DNA of 64,000 nucleotides from Saccharina japonica. Taxonomy: Eukaryota > Sar > Phaeophyceae > Laminariales > Laminariaceae. Numbering within the stretch: the first letter of the stretch is position 1; each line of letters begins with the position of its first letter. Location of the stretch: assembly GCA_008828725.1 (NCBI GenBank), contig MEHQ01000321.1, forward strand, positions 593,479 to 657,478, in the 5' to 3' direction. Below the pieces are notes generated by a model, which saw nothing but the letters and a program-made list of their open reading frames with translations, did no database searches and was not told the origin of the DNA. A program made the translations under genes and the position numbers. Positions 11,966 through 22,900 of this stretch are shown here, piece by piece.

Positions 11966-12810
11966 GATAGATTCCACCAAGGAAAAATACCGGTACGTCG
12001 TTGCAGAAGGGTGACAGCATAGGCAACGACGCTCGTGGCTGCCAAGGGAAAAGGCATACTCGTACAGCGGTAGTGGTCCCTCTATACTCGTAGTGCCGGT
12101 TGCCCACTTTACTGCCGGTGAAATGGCTTGGCACAGATGCCCCCCCCCCCCCAAGTGTGGTACAGGAGTGTGCGGAGTAGTGCCGGGAGCCGTCACGTAT
12201 AGTGCCGGTATTGTTGGTTGGTGCATACATACCGGCACTATACACGGACCGGCACTACGGTAGTGGGAACATATAACATAGAGCAGACTGAAACCGTGGC
12301 GCGCGAGCTTCGACAGAGGGACAGAGGGAGCAGCAGCACGATGGATCATATACATAGTAGCGCTCCCTTACACACGGACTGCCGACGAAGCAAGTTCGTG
12401 GGGCAAGATCTTCGTAAAGCAATCTTCCACTCCGTCCAGGAACCATTACCATCGCATGTTGATATCCAATCCAAATAGCCATAATATTTCAGGACATATT
12501 GGTGGTATATACCCGGTATCTAGTATATGTGGCAGGACAGGAGAAGGCACGCCACACGTCACCACAGCCTGTGCGACTGCAGAGAGACGCAGCCGTACCA
12601 CCGACCCTTCTTTCCTGCCCAGAGGGTGTCGTATACTCTAGAAACAAATGCTAGGCATGTCGGATTACGACATGTCACTTCAAGGTGTATCCCCCCGATT
12701 CAACGCCAGCATTCATTTCATCGCCGCCAATCGCCGACACTCCACCGACGTTTTAGGGGATAAAGTACTTGGGGTTTATTAGAGTGTGATATTTTAGCAA
12801 CTATCATTAG

Positions 12811-12925
12811 TACGCGGGAACCTACAGAAGTAGTGATCAAGACCAAATATCACCAATAAAAATACAGGAATATATAGGTTTTTGTGTGGGTGATGGGTCC
12901 TGATTACTACGTATGGTCCCCCGTA
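12811..12925. mobile_element. 105-bp GGACCATAG MITE, degenerate left end
   Basis: Right end GTATGGTCCCCCGTA and inner GGTTTTTGTGTGG are kept; the left end is decayed. Confidence 0.65.
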
Positions 12926-13059
12926 GTACATTATCCTCTGTCATAAGTTTAAGTTTATAATAAAAAGGGGAAAACATCCGTACGTACGTAAGGTAATCGA
13001 GCGAGGCCACATCTAACTCCAGTAGGGTTTACCACTATTAGTACTGTACATTGTATAAA

Positions 13060-13185
13060 AATGCAAGGCAAGGACCGTAGTGGGGGAGGAGGGAGAGGAG
13101 CCTACTTTGTGACCCCGGATCTGAGTTACGACTATTAATAGGGAGGGAGAAAGACGGAAGTGCGAAGATAATGAATGGGATGGAA
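13060..13185 (+). repeat. Dispersed 220-base repeat, partial copy
   Basis: Retains AATGCAAGGCA...GGGGGAGGAGGGAGAGGAGCC...GATCTGAGTTACGACTA. Confidence 0.8.
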
Positions 13186-13762
13186 AAAAAAAAAAAAATG
13201 TACATATGAACCATGTATCGCCGACCCAGGCTGTGAACGATTTTTGGGGTTAGGCTTAGGGTACAGCAGTGGGTACCCCGATTCAAGAGCGCCCTAGAGG
13301 TAAAAACATTCGGGACTTAAGAGCGGTAAAAAATCGGCATGTCTCGTCTATACTAGAGAACATCGACCAGGCCCTCTGGGCGTGCTGTAATTTCGATGTT
13401 TTTATTACTCGTGAAAAAAAAAAGCCAAAAAAACTTCAAAGCTGTGAGATCGAGGACTTCGACGGAACTCATTTTTTTCTGGCATTTACAAGACGTATAT
13501 CTTATCCCACCTTGCAGTATCACCTCCCTTACCATCTATCACCCCCTCTGCTGCCTTTCGGTATGTGTACCAAAATGTACCAGTGAGACCTAATCTTCTA
13601 TGTCGTCCTGCTACCCCCCCCCCCCTGTCCCACGACCCCCCCCCGCCCGCCAAAGGAGGCGAAACAGGAAGGGGATAGGATTAGCAAAAAGTTTCTTGCA
13701 ATATTTGGAAACAACGTAAATGAGCGGCCAAATGTTGGAGGTGTCTATTAGGAGTACAGGAA

Positions 13763-13850
13763 CGGTGTTCCGTCTCGAAAGGGATATGTGGTCAATGGTC
13801 AAACGACTCAGACAAGAAACAAATGAGTACGCCCCCCCACCCCCCAAAAT
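13763..13850 (+). repeat. Poly-C-flanked repeat, type A end
   Basis: CGTCTCGAAAGGGATATGTG then CAATGGTCAAACGACT, AACAAATGAGTACG and a C7-A-C6 run. Confidence 0.82.
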
Positions 13851-14355
13851 AAAAATAAAGTAGAACTCGAATAAAACATGCATGCGACATACGTTACACG
13901 AAGTACCTGGTGTTTGCTGTATTGGTTGGATTTCCCCAACTACAGGGTACCACCCCGGGTGCTATAACGGAAAACCCCACACCGTAAAAGTACTGAACTA
14001 TCACCCGGGGTGGTTAGGCTTCATACCGTATCGTCTCTTTACCACCTTCAAATACAACAGCAGCACATATTCGGAGTAATGCATAAACGCACCTTTGATG
14101 AGCAACTCGTTGTGCGTTGTTTTGTTGCTGCATTCTGTTTGTTTTACCAGGTACCAGGCACTGCAGAGTGCAGAGGCAGCCGGGAGCAAGAAACGCCAAT
14201 TCGGGGTCGACACTGAATTTCTTCTTTGGTTGCCACCATTGAGCACAGGCGACTATTGGCTATTTATTATATGGGATTAAGTACGGCGCCGGATCCTGAG
14301 CACCGTTTCTTCGGTAATGCTTCTTGTTTTTCGTGCGAAAACGAACGATTTATCT

Positions 14356-14438
14356 CAACCCCTTAAGAACCGGTGCCCCGTTTCTGGGGACAAAATACTT
14401 GGAATTAGTATGGGATATGTTTTTCAGTTCTGAATGGG
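14356..14438 (-). mobile_element. 88-bp mini-MITE, copy 3 (inverted)
   Basis: Reverse orientation; followed at 14481-14558 by a degenerate forward copy. Confidence 0.8.
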
Positions 14439-14480
14439 CGCCCTCTGTGCGATTGGTTAAGAACGGGCGCCATCTGTGCG

Positions 14481-14558
14481 GCAGAACTACATAACTTTTC
14501 CCTCACTAATTTTAAGGAGTTTGTCCCCAACATCGTGGGGCCGGTTCTTAAGGGGTCA
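14481..14558 (+). mobile_element. 88-bp mini-MITE, copy 4 (degenerate)
   Basis: CAGAACTAC...CTCACTAATTTTAAGGAGTTTGTCCCCAA...CCGGTTCTTAAGGGGT, forward orientation. Confidence 0.7.
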
Positions 14559-15111
14559 AGAACGGAGAATGAAAGGTTTACTGCGTGCGCACTGCTGCTA
14601 CTACTTTACTTGTACGTAGGATAGTTTTTTTACTTGCCCCATGTGCCCTTTTTTGTTGTTGTTGTTGTTGTTCCGAGCAATATTTTCGACAAGACCAAAA
14701 AAAAAAAAAGGGATCGGAAAAACACAAAAAAATAACCGATGGCCCGATGGCACCCTTTGCGGCCAGTATAATGAGTTGAAAGTACAGCAGCGGGAAGCAT
14801 ATCGCCGTCATTCGCAACTGGTATCGGTATGCACATATATTTCGTCCGTGTTTTCGGTTGGATTTCGATCGGCAGCAGTGTGGGTTGGGGCTGATTGTCG
14901 GTCCGCGACCAATAGACCTACCGGTATGATTTGCGTGAGCGCTCTCGTCTCTCTTCGCACAAACAGCAAAGCAATTCGTACGTATCAGAGGTTACGGGGT
15001 ATCATTCGGGTACATAGTAATGCACACCAGGTATTACTGGTAGACAGAGAGAAGAAGGCTTTTGAGTCGCGCCTGTTTCGATGGGACGGCAGTTAAAAAC
15101 AAAATCACACC

Positions 15112-15138
15112 GCTGCTGCTGCTGCTGCTGCTGCTGCT
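15112..15138. repeat. CTG trinucleotide tract
   Basis: Nine uninterrupted GCT units. Similar tracts occur at 60494-60519 and, interrupted, at 22553-22627. Confidence 0.95.
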
Positions 15139-15710
15139 TTGGTTCTGTGGGGCTCCTCGCGTCCCTCGCCGTTCGTACTGCGTACGTCGTACTACTGCTG
15201 CTGTCTTATAAATAGATGACATCAAACGTACGTACCAGTGTCTGCTACCTTGTACCAACCTGAACGGAAACAAAAGGACCATGTAGGCACTCATATGGAG
15301 ACTAAACAGTCCGTATATTTCCGTCCACAATAAAATGGTACGTTGACACGATACCAGAGGTGTACATACGTAATGGTTATTTAGCCCGAAATTTGAATAC
15401 GAACTGCTGTGGGGTACTGCAGATTTACCCGGTCGTCGCTGAAGCAATTTTTCAAAAGGCGACGCTGTGGATACAACTCCCAGTCAAGAGGTGCTTGCGA
15501 CGAAGCAGTGCTATGATGGGCTACAGGCGTAGTATTCCTGCGAGTTGTCCTATCTGCAGTAGTGCTAACAGCAGTAGAGAACGTGGTGCTTGGTATAGTT
15601 GAGCACCAGTGGGGTACTGCGAGGCGGGGCGTTGTCTTGTCCTGATCATGCGTTGCTATGATACGGTCGTGCTGTACCGCCGTGTCGTACTTGTTCCGCT
15701 CCATGCTCAC

Positions 15711-16193
15711 CTGCTTTGGTGATTGTAGACCCGTCCTGACAAGCTCGCCCACGGCAGCGTCTGTTAGCTCGCCCCCAGCTCCACCCAGCGGTGGTCCATC
15801 TCCACCACCCTTGCGGAGCGCGAGATACTGTTCCCGTGACACTATCCGTTCCATTGGTGACGGTACTGGCGGCGGCGGCCGTAGCGGTGTTGCATTGCTG
15901 CTCTGCTGGTTCTCGAGTCCTAGATGGCCTCGAACGTTTCGGACTGAAATGATCTGTTGGATCATGACGAACCCGACGAGAACGGACAATACTACCCACC
16001 ATCGCGGCGTGCGGCGAAAGCAGCAGCTCGACAGAACGGACAACAGGCAGCACTTACGTGCGCTGTTGCCTGTGGCCAGCCCTGGCCCACGGCCCTTGCT
16101 GTGGTACCGGCTTTTAGAGAGTGGTCTGCGGATAGACCCGTGCGAAGGTCCCTGTGATTCGGCACCATGCGGCTTGACCTCTGAGGAACCCAT
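15711..16193 (-). CDS. First exon of a type II membrane protein, function unknown
   Basis: Codes 161 residues from an ATG at 16193 to a strong donor CAG|GTGAGC (minus strand, phase 0). The N-terminal tail is basic (IRRPLSKSRYHSKGR), followed by one hydrophobic segment at about residues 65-82 (WWVVLSVLVGFVMIQQII) and then a Pro/Gly-rich stem with a possible N-glycosylation site at N100. A short tail, single anchor and proline-rich stem are the layout of Golgi type II enzymes such as glycosyltransferases, but no catalytic domain is visible, so this is only a guess. Downstream exons should lie below 15.7 kb on the minus strand; I could not recognise any. The open frame beyond the donor (to 15381) is probably intron. 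It is head-to-head with PP2Ac, 704 bases apart. Confidence 0.62.
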
Positions 16194-16897
16194 GGGTCTA
16201 ATTTTTTCACGGGCAGGGGAGGGCCCTCGCGGGAGGAAGGACCGTTAACCCTTCCTCCCTTTATCCTCCGTTCTCGCTATGTTCTCCTGCAGCCCCTTGG
16301 GTAATCGGGGTGCTCGGCTGAACTAGTTGATCTCCGAGGAAACGACCGACAGCTGTCTCTTTTCTGTATTAATGTCGCCGTGTCCGTAAAACGAGGCCAA
16401 AGCACAAAGCACTACAAAAAATCCCAGAAAATCAACGCATCAATTTTATCCCCTTGGTTCCCTAACCAAACACGCAAAACATTTCGAAACCCATTTTCGG
16501 AAAAAAGCGTGGTGTGCAAAAGTTACAAACGGACGGTGGGTGGCCTTTGCCATCGCGCTAACCGAGGGGACCTTCTCGCGGCGACTTGCCAGCACAGCAA
16601 GCGGAGAGCAAGGGTGAACACTGGGAGCGGACACGACCACCATATAGCGCTCTTCGGGATCACCTGGAAGGGCGTGCCAAGGGGAAGCAAAACTTTCTTG
16701 CGTCGGATTTCCCCCCCCTCCTTTTTTTCACACGCCGCGGACGGTCGGGTTTCTTTCAGGAGATCGGGGGACCCCCTCGCCGGTGGCGGCGCTCGCGCGG
16801 GGCGGACAGACGAGGTTCTCGGCCTCGGGGAGGCCAGAAGGGCACTCGATCTCCGGCGACGCACGAGCGCTACGCGCGCCGCGCGTAGAAGGCAGCC
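16194..16897. promoter_or_regulatory. Shared intergenic region between the divergent genes
   Basis: Holds the 5' untranslated regions and presumably the promoters of both the PP2A gene (plus) and the type II membrane protein gene (minus). No TATA box is evident at a convincing position. The half next to PP2Ac (16720-16890) is clearly more GC-rich than the surroundings, as expected for a housekeeping promoter or leader. A possible leader acceptor TTCTTTCAG|G lies at about 16753-16762. Confidence 0.45.
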
Positions 16898-16999
16898 ATG
16901 AACGGCAGCGGGGAGTTCGGCATCTTGGACAAGCAAATTGACGTCTTGAGAACGGGCGGCATCCTGCCAGAGAAAGATATTTTGAGTTTGTGCAAAAAG
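16898..16999 (+). CDS. PP2Ac: PP2Ac exon 1
   Basis: Codes residues 1-34, including the N-terminal helix LDKQIDVLR and the LSLCKK segment that precedes AREIL in PP2A and PP4. Donor AAG|GTGAGC, phase 0. In-frame upstream sequence contains a stop just before the ATG (the TAG at 16885-16887 is nearby), which supports this start. Confidence 0.92.
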
Positions 17000-19900
17000 G
17001 TGAGCCCAAATTGCTCCTTCCCTCGCGTGCTCGCATTGCGCGGACTACAGTTCTTGTGATGGGGGTAATGCTAGAAGTGCTGGAACCACTAGACAGCAAT
17101 GCTGGACCGTAGCTGGTTTGGAAGCTGTTGAATTATCCTGCCCGGGAGTGAACGATTGCTTTTCACGAGTGCAGCGCTACACTTCGGCAAGCCAGCTCTT
17201 GAAGGAGACGCGAGATTCAAAACGCTCTCTCATCGTATTCTATTTTTGGTATTATTCTTGGATTATTTTGCATTTTGACTTTTTTTTCAAGTATTTTGTG
17301 CATATTTGTTTTTCTTCAGATTTTCAGCCATATTTTCAGATTTGGTTGTCGCAAAACCTCCTTTTCCTCGATGAGTTTTAGGTCACATCTCCGTTCTTTT
17401 CGTGCGAATTTCGAGCTACTCGTATGTCTATACCTTCCGTGCACGTGTTACAATTTATTATCGCGTTTATTTCGCCCACCAGCTACGACTAAAGACAGCA
17501 GCAGGTGGCAGCAGTGACATTTTGAACAACGTGCGCCATTTTGTGTTTGCGTCTTTTTCAAATACGAGTACGTACACGCACTGCTTTGTGCTCTTGCTTT
17601 GGGTTTGAACCAAAACAAGTTTACTGTAGTTGCCCCGCTCAGTGAAATAAGGCGTTTTTTTTTGTGGTACGCCGCCCCCCCCTCCCCCCTGCCTGGCGAG
17701 GCAAAATAGCATGTACCAGGTATACGACTTTCCCCCGTAACCTCAACCGTCGCCAAGACTTACGATTGCCCTCGCCTCTCTCGAGTCTCGTGCGTACGAA
17801 CGAGCTATCTGGTACAGGAGTAGTACACGTTGAGCCATCGGTACGAGTCGTTGTCGTATAGCCTTTGCTGCCCTCCTTTCCTTTTTGGTAGTTCAGCTGG
17901 ACGAATGACGCCCCCCCCCACTCCCCGCCTCCCCGCGAATACTTGACGGCATTCTCGCTCCAACCCCGTGCGGATGAGCTGTATACCCGTTAATACCAGG
18001 GATGGCAGTTACCTGCTGCTGAACATGTCGCCTACGTATATATTCTTGCTTCGTACGTACCTCAGGAGAGGGGGCTGTTGTACCCAGCCTCGCGCATCGG
18101 GAGACCGAGTCTGCAGCCATGCTCTTGCGTGCTTGTCTGTGTTGTATGTTCTGTGTGCGTGGTGCTGCTGCTGCCAGTAGTGGACAGACACTGTTAGTGG
18201 ATCTTGCTAAGGTAGCTAATTAGGCACTCTGATTGGCCAAGCAAGCACTGACCACTGGCATAGGGTTCGGGTTAGGGTTAGGGTTCGATCTGAGGGTCAA
18301 CATCACTACTACCAAGACAAACACCCCCATTTTAAAGATCCACTATCACCCTTTGTCCACCCCTCGCTAGGGTTGCACCCCGGCCTCAAAATTTGGAACC
18401 GGTAACCGGACCGGATTGTGGGGGGTTCAGACGGAACCGGAACCGGGTACCCGGCCTGCTTTCAGCCCGGGTACCCGGGTACCCGGGTACCCGGGTACCC
18501 GGATTACCATGCACTATATTCTCCCCTTTTAGCGTTTCAGCGGGCCTCAACGGTCCGCAGGTGGCATGGTAAGGCCGACGGTGGGAGGGAATGACTTCAT
18601 TGCGTCTATCATCTCGATGAGTCATGCCAAAGAAAGAAGATGGAAGGCAGAAGGCTGCCTCTCCGAATACCCGGGGTAAATTTATTTGTTCCGGTCCGGT
18701 TCCGGTTCCGCCGGTTCCGGGTACCCGCCACCGGGTACCCGGTTCTCACTCAGACGGGATGCAACCCTAGTCGCGTGTTGTGCGAAGGCTGTAGGAGAAA
18801 AGGAAAAGGGAGAGTCTAGGGGCACAGTGTATGTATAAATCAACGTATATCCCAGTCTTGGTGCCTCCGTAAAGCACAATCAACGGGTACCCGGGTACCC
18901 GGGTACCCGGGTACCCGGGGTCCAAACTACCCGGGGTAAATTATTTGTCCCGGTCCGGTTCCGGTTCCCGACGGTTCCGGGTACCCGCCACCGGGTACCC
19001 GGTTCTCAGTCAGACGGGGTGCAACCCTACCCCTCGCTGCTGCTGAATATTCAGGGGTTTCCAATATATATGTATGTAGACGTTATTTACCAGTGGATAG
19101 GGGATACTAAAGGTACTTGAGATATTCATGTCACCTATGTTACCTACCGCTGACATGTGTTACCACAAAGTAACCGGTTATGGGTGACGGCCATCCCTAG
19201 TATCGTATGTATTTCACCTGGTATTTACATGTTCAAAGTGGTCATCTTGTGGAACACAACAGCAGTAAGTAGTCGTTACAACCAGTTCGGCAGGAATTTT
19301 CCAAGAACAGTCTTCTCGGCATTAGCCGAGTTCTTTCCCCGCGGGCTGCGGAACACAAACCATTTTGTTTGAACATGTTTGCCTTTTGTCCCGCTTGGTT
19401 GACACCCTGGTCGGACATCGACGTGACTCCACCCGGACCTGAGCCCTCCTAAGCGACCCTGGGTGTGTTGTTTGCCGGCAGCAGGGGCCACTTGGTAAGG
19501 GCCGTTTTTAACGACACGAGCAAATAGCAAAAAACTTGCTATTTTGGCAACAACAAATTGGCAAGTATTGGAAAATTCTTTCTATCGACAAACACGATGA
19601 AATGGCAAGAAACTTGCTATTTGAGCCACGTAACGCCTTCAGTTTTTTTATCAAACCCCGTACAGCAAGGATCGGACAGCTAGACGACACCCTCGTCGAG
19701 GCATGGGTGGCCTGGAGACGGATCCAAGCATATCTCGTAGATCCCAGAGGTGAACAGCCCTCCAGGGCGATCTTCGTTGTCTTGGGAAAGCTGGAGCGAC
19801 GGTTTGGTTGGGATTGACTTGAGCATCAGCCCCAGACGGCACCTGGTGTCACGCCTACATGCGGTTCGTCACCCGCGCCAGCAACCCCTTCAGCAGTGCC

Positions 19901-22900
19901 GTCAGCCACCATCATCTGCTGTCAGCACCACCATCTAACCCTCGGTATCTTCCTGTGTTGCTGCAGCTCGTGCGTCTAGCGCAACGGCGTGTGGTTTGCA
20001 TGGTCTTGGGTAGGCGTGATTGGTCGCAAATGGCAAGTGAAATAGCAAATTTGACTTTCCAAAAACTTGCCAACGAACAGCTACGGAAATATCCGGAAAA
20101 AAACTTGGCAAGTTTTTTGCTATTTTGGCAAGTAAAACTTGCCAAAAAATGGAAATTTGGCAATTTATTTGCTAAATACGCGTCGTTAAAAACGGCCCTA
20201 ACCCTACGTAATCCACACGCCGAATTCCACAGCCGACAGCAACAGGACTCCAATAATTATCTTACAAACTTATCTGGTAGTAGAGTGTTTGCGTTTTTTT
20301 TTTTTTTTACTTTTACTTGTCTAAAAATTCTGCCGAAGGGAGGATTTGAGGTAATTTTTTAAAAAAACGGCAAAAATTTACTTTAGAGAAGTATGTTTTT
20401 GATCAAAAGTTACGCTAACTTTTGTCTCTCAGTTTGATTGGCCTACACGCACCGAGCGGGTTCGATCTGAGGGTCAACATTACTACTACCAAGACAAACA
20501 CCCCCATTTTAAAGATCCACTATCACCCTTTGTCCACCCCTCGCTGCTGCTGAATATTCAGGGGTTTCCAATATATATGTATGTAGACGTTATTTACCAG
20601 TGGATAGGGGATACTAAAGGTACTTGAGATATTCATGTCACCTATGTTACCTACGGCTGACATGTGTTACCACAAAGTAACCGGTTATGGGTGACGGCCA
20701 TCCCTAGTATCGTATGTATTTCACCTGGTATTTACATGTTCAAAGTGGTCATCTTGTGGAACACAACAGCAGTAAGTAGTCGTTACAACCAGTTCGGCAG
20801 GAATTTTCCAAGAACAGTCTTCTCGGCATTAGCCGAGTTCTTTCCCCGCGGGCTGCGGAACACAAACCATTTTGTTTGAACATGTTTGCCTTTTGTCCCG
20901 CTTGGTTGACACCCTGGTCGGACATCGACGTGACTCCACCCGGACCTGAGCCCTCCTAAGCGACCCTGGGTGTGTTGTTTGCCGGCAGCAGGGGCCACTT
21001 GGTAAGGGCCGTTTTTAACGACACGAGCAAATAGCAAAAAACTTGCTATTTTGGCAACAACAAATTGGCAAGTATTGGAAAATTCTTTCTATCGACAAAC
21101 ACGATGAAATGGCAAGAAACTTGCTATTTGAGCCACGTAACGCCTTCAGTTTTTTTATCAAACCCCGTACAGCAAGGATCGGACAGCTAGACGACACCCT
21201 CGTCGAGGCATGGGTGGCCTGGAGACGGATCCAAGCATATCTCGTAGATCCCAGAGGTGAACAGCCCTTCCGGCTCATATTCACCGTGTTCCGGTTGTCT
21301 TGGGAAAGCATGGAGCACGTCTTGGTTTGGGATTGACTTGAGCATCTACCCCAACGGCACTGGTAGTCACGCCTACATGCGCGTTGGTCACCCGCGCCAC
21401 AACCCTTCAGCGTGCCGTCAGCCACCATCATCTGCTGTTCTAGCACCATCTATCACCTCGCTGTATCTTTCCTGTGTTGCTGCAGCTCGCTGCGTCAATA
21501 GCGCATCGCGTTTCGCTTTGCATGCGTCTTGGGTAGGCGACTCTGATCGTCGCAAATGGCAGTGAAACAGCCAAATTTGAGCTTTCACAAAAAGCTTGCC
21601 AACCGAACAGCTCTCGAAATATCCGCGAAAAAACTTGCGCAAGTTTTTGTGTATTTTGAGCACAGTAAAACATTCAAAAAATTGGAAATTGGCAATTTAT
21701 TTGCTAAATACGCCGTCCGTTAAAACGCCCCTAACCCTACGTAATTCCACACGCCGAATTCACAGCCGACAAGCCAACGCACTCCAATAATTATCTTAAA
21801 ACTTTATGGTAGTAGAGTTGCGTTTTTTTTTTTTTACTTGCCCTAAAATCTCCGAAGGAGGATTTGGGTAATTTTTTTTAAAAAAACTTGGCTAAAAAAT
21901 TTACTTTAAAAGTATTTTTCGATCAAAGTCTACGCTAACTTTTGTCTCCTCAGTTTGATTAGCCTACACGCACGAGCGTTCTATTCCGACGCAGCACTTC
22001 CCCAATTATGGCCGAGATTGTCTCCAAGAATCGTTCTCCCAATTAGCCCAACCTTGCCGCCCTTCCTCTTTTACACAACACAACAACCGGTGGGAGCACA
22101 GAGGCTCGGGAGGTGTGCTACAGTATGATACGGACAAGCGGTGCTGGGTTTTGCTAACGGGGCGCCGGCGGACTGCTGGCGGCCCGCTATGGTACGCTCT
22201 CGCCGGCTTGGTGTCGTGGAGGATGCGCTGTTCAGAAGAACTACTCGTACGAGTTACTCGTACGAGTCGTATGGAGACGTACTCGTACCGCCTTGCTTGT
22301 AGAGCGCGACAGGATGACAGATCGTCGTGTATCATTTCAATTTCACCACACTGCGGTAGCAGCACTAGCAGCACTAGCAGCAGCGGCGGCGCGCCGCCAC
22401 GGTCTATATATGTCGGGCGCCGGGCGGGCTTGGAGCGGAGCGTGCCGGCGCGGTGTCGCGCGTAGGTCGTGGGCAGCAGCAGCAGGAGCAGCACACGACG
22501 ACAAGAATAGTTGGAGGCAAAATCGAAAAAAGCAAAAACGGAAGCTGTTGCTTCTGCTGCTCTGCTGCTGCTCTGCTGCTGTTGCTGCTGCTGCTGCCGC
22601 CGCTGCTGCTGCTGCCGCTGCTGCTGGGGCTGCCGCCACGTAGCTGCAGCCACCGGTGCTGCTGCTTGCGGTCGTGGGATTGCAGCTGCGGCACTGCGGT
22701 CATACCCCTGCCGCCGCCACCGCTGCTGGGCTGCCGTTCCTCTCGGACGCTACTTTTTGTTTTCGTTGTTTCTTTGGTTTGCCGCATTGCCCCACCCCAC
22801 TTCCCTTATTTTTTTCGGAGGCGTCGCCTGCAGGATTTTGTTTACTTCTATCGCAAACACACCGAAACCATGAGGGGAAGGGAATTCACTTTTTTGAGCG

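Larger units (their letters stand above)
18283..20458. repeat. 1.5-kb tandem duplication, unit 1 (with inserted element)
   Basis: Starts GGTTCGATCTGAGGGTCAAC just after TTAGGG-like repeats and matches 20460-21975 once the 660-bp element at 18369-19028 is removed. Lies in PP2Ac intron 1. Confidence 0.92.

Noticed and set aside
11834..12482. Minus-strand frames considered as further exons of the type II membrane protein
   Set aside because: No convincing acceptor and donor pairs and no glycosyltransferase or other domain motif.
22006..22653. 215-codon minus-strand ORF with poly-Gln and Leu runs
   Set aside because: It follows a CTG/CCG tract, the opposite strand is open too, and it lies in PP2Ac intron 1 with no recognisable domain.
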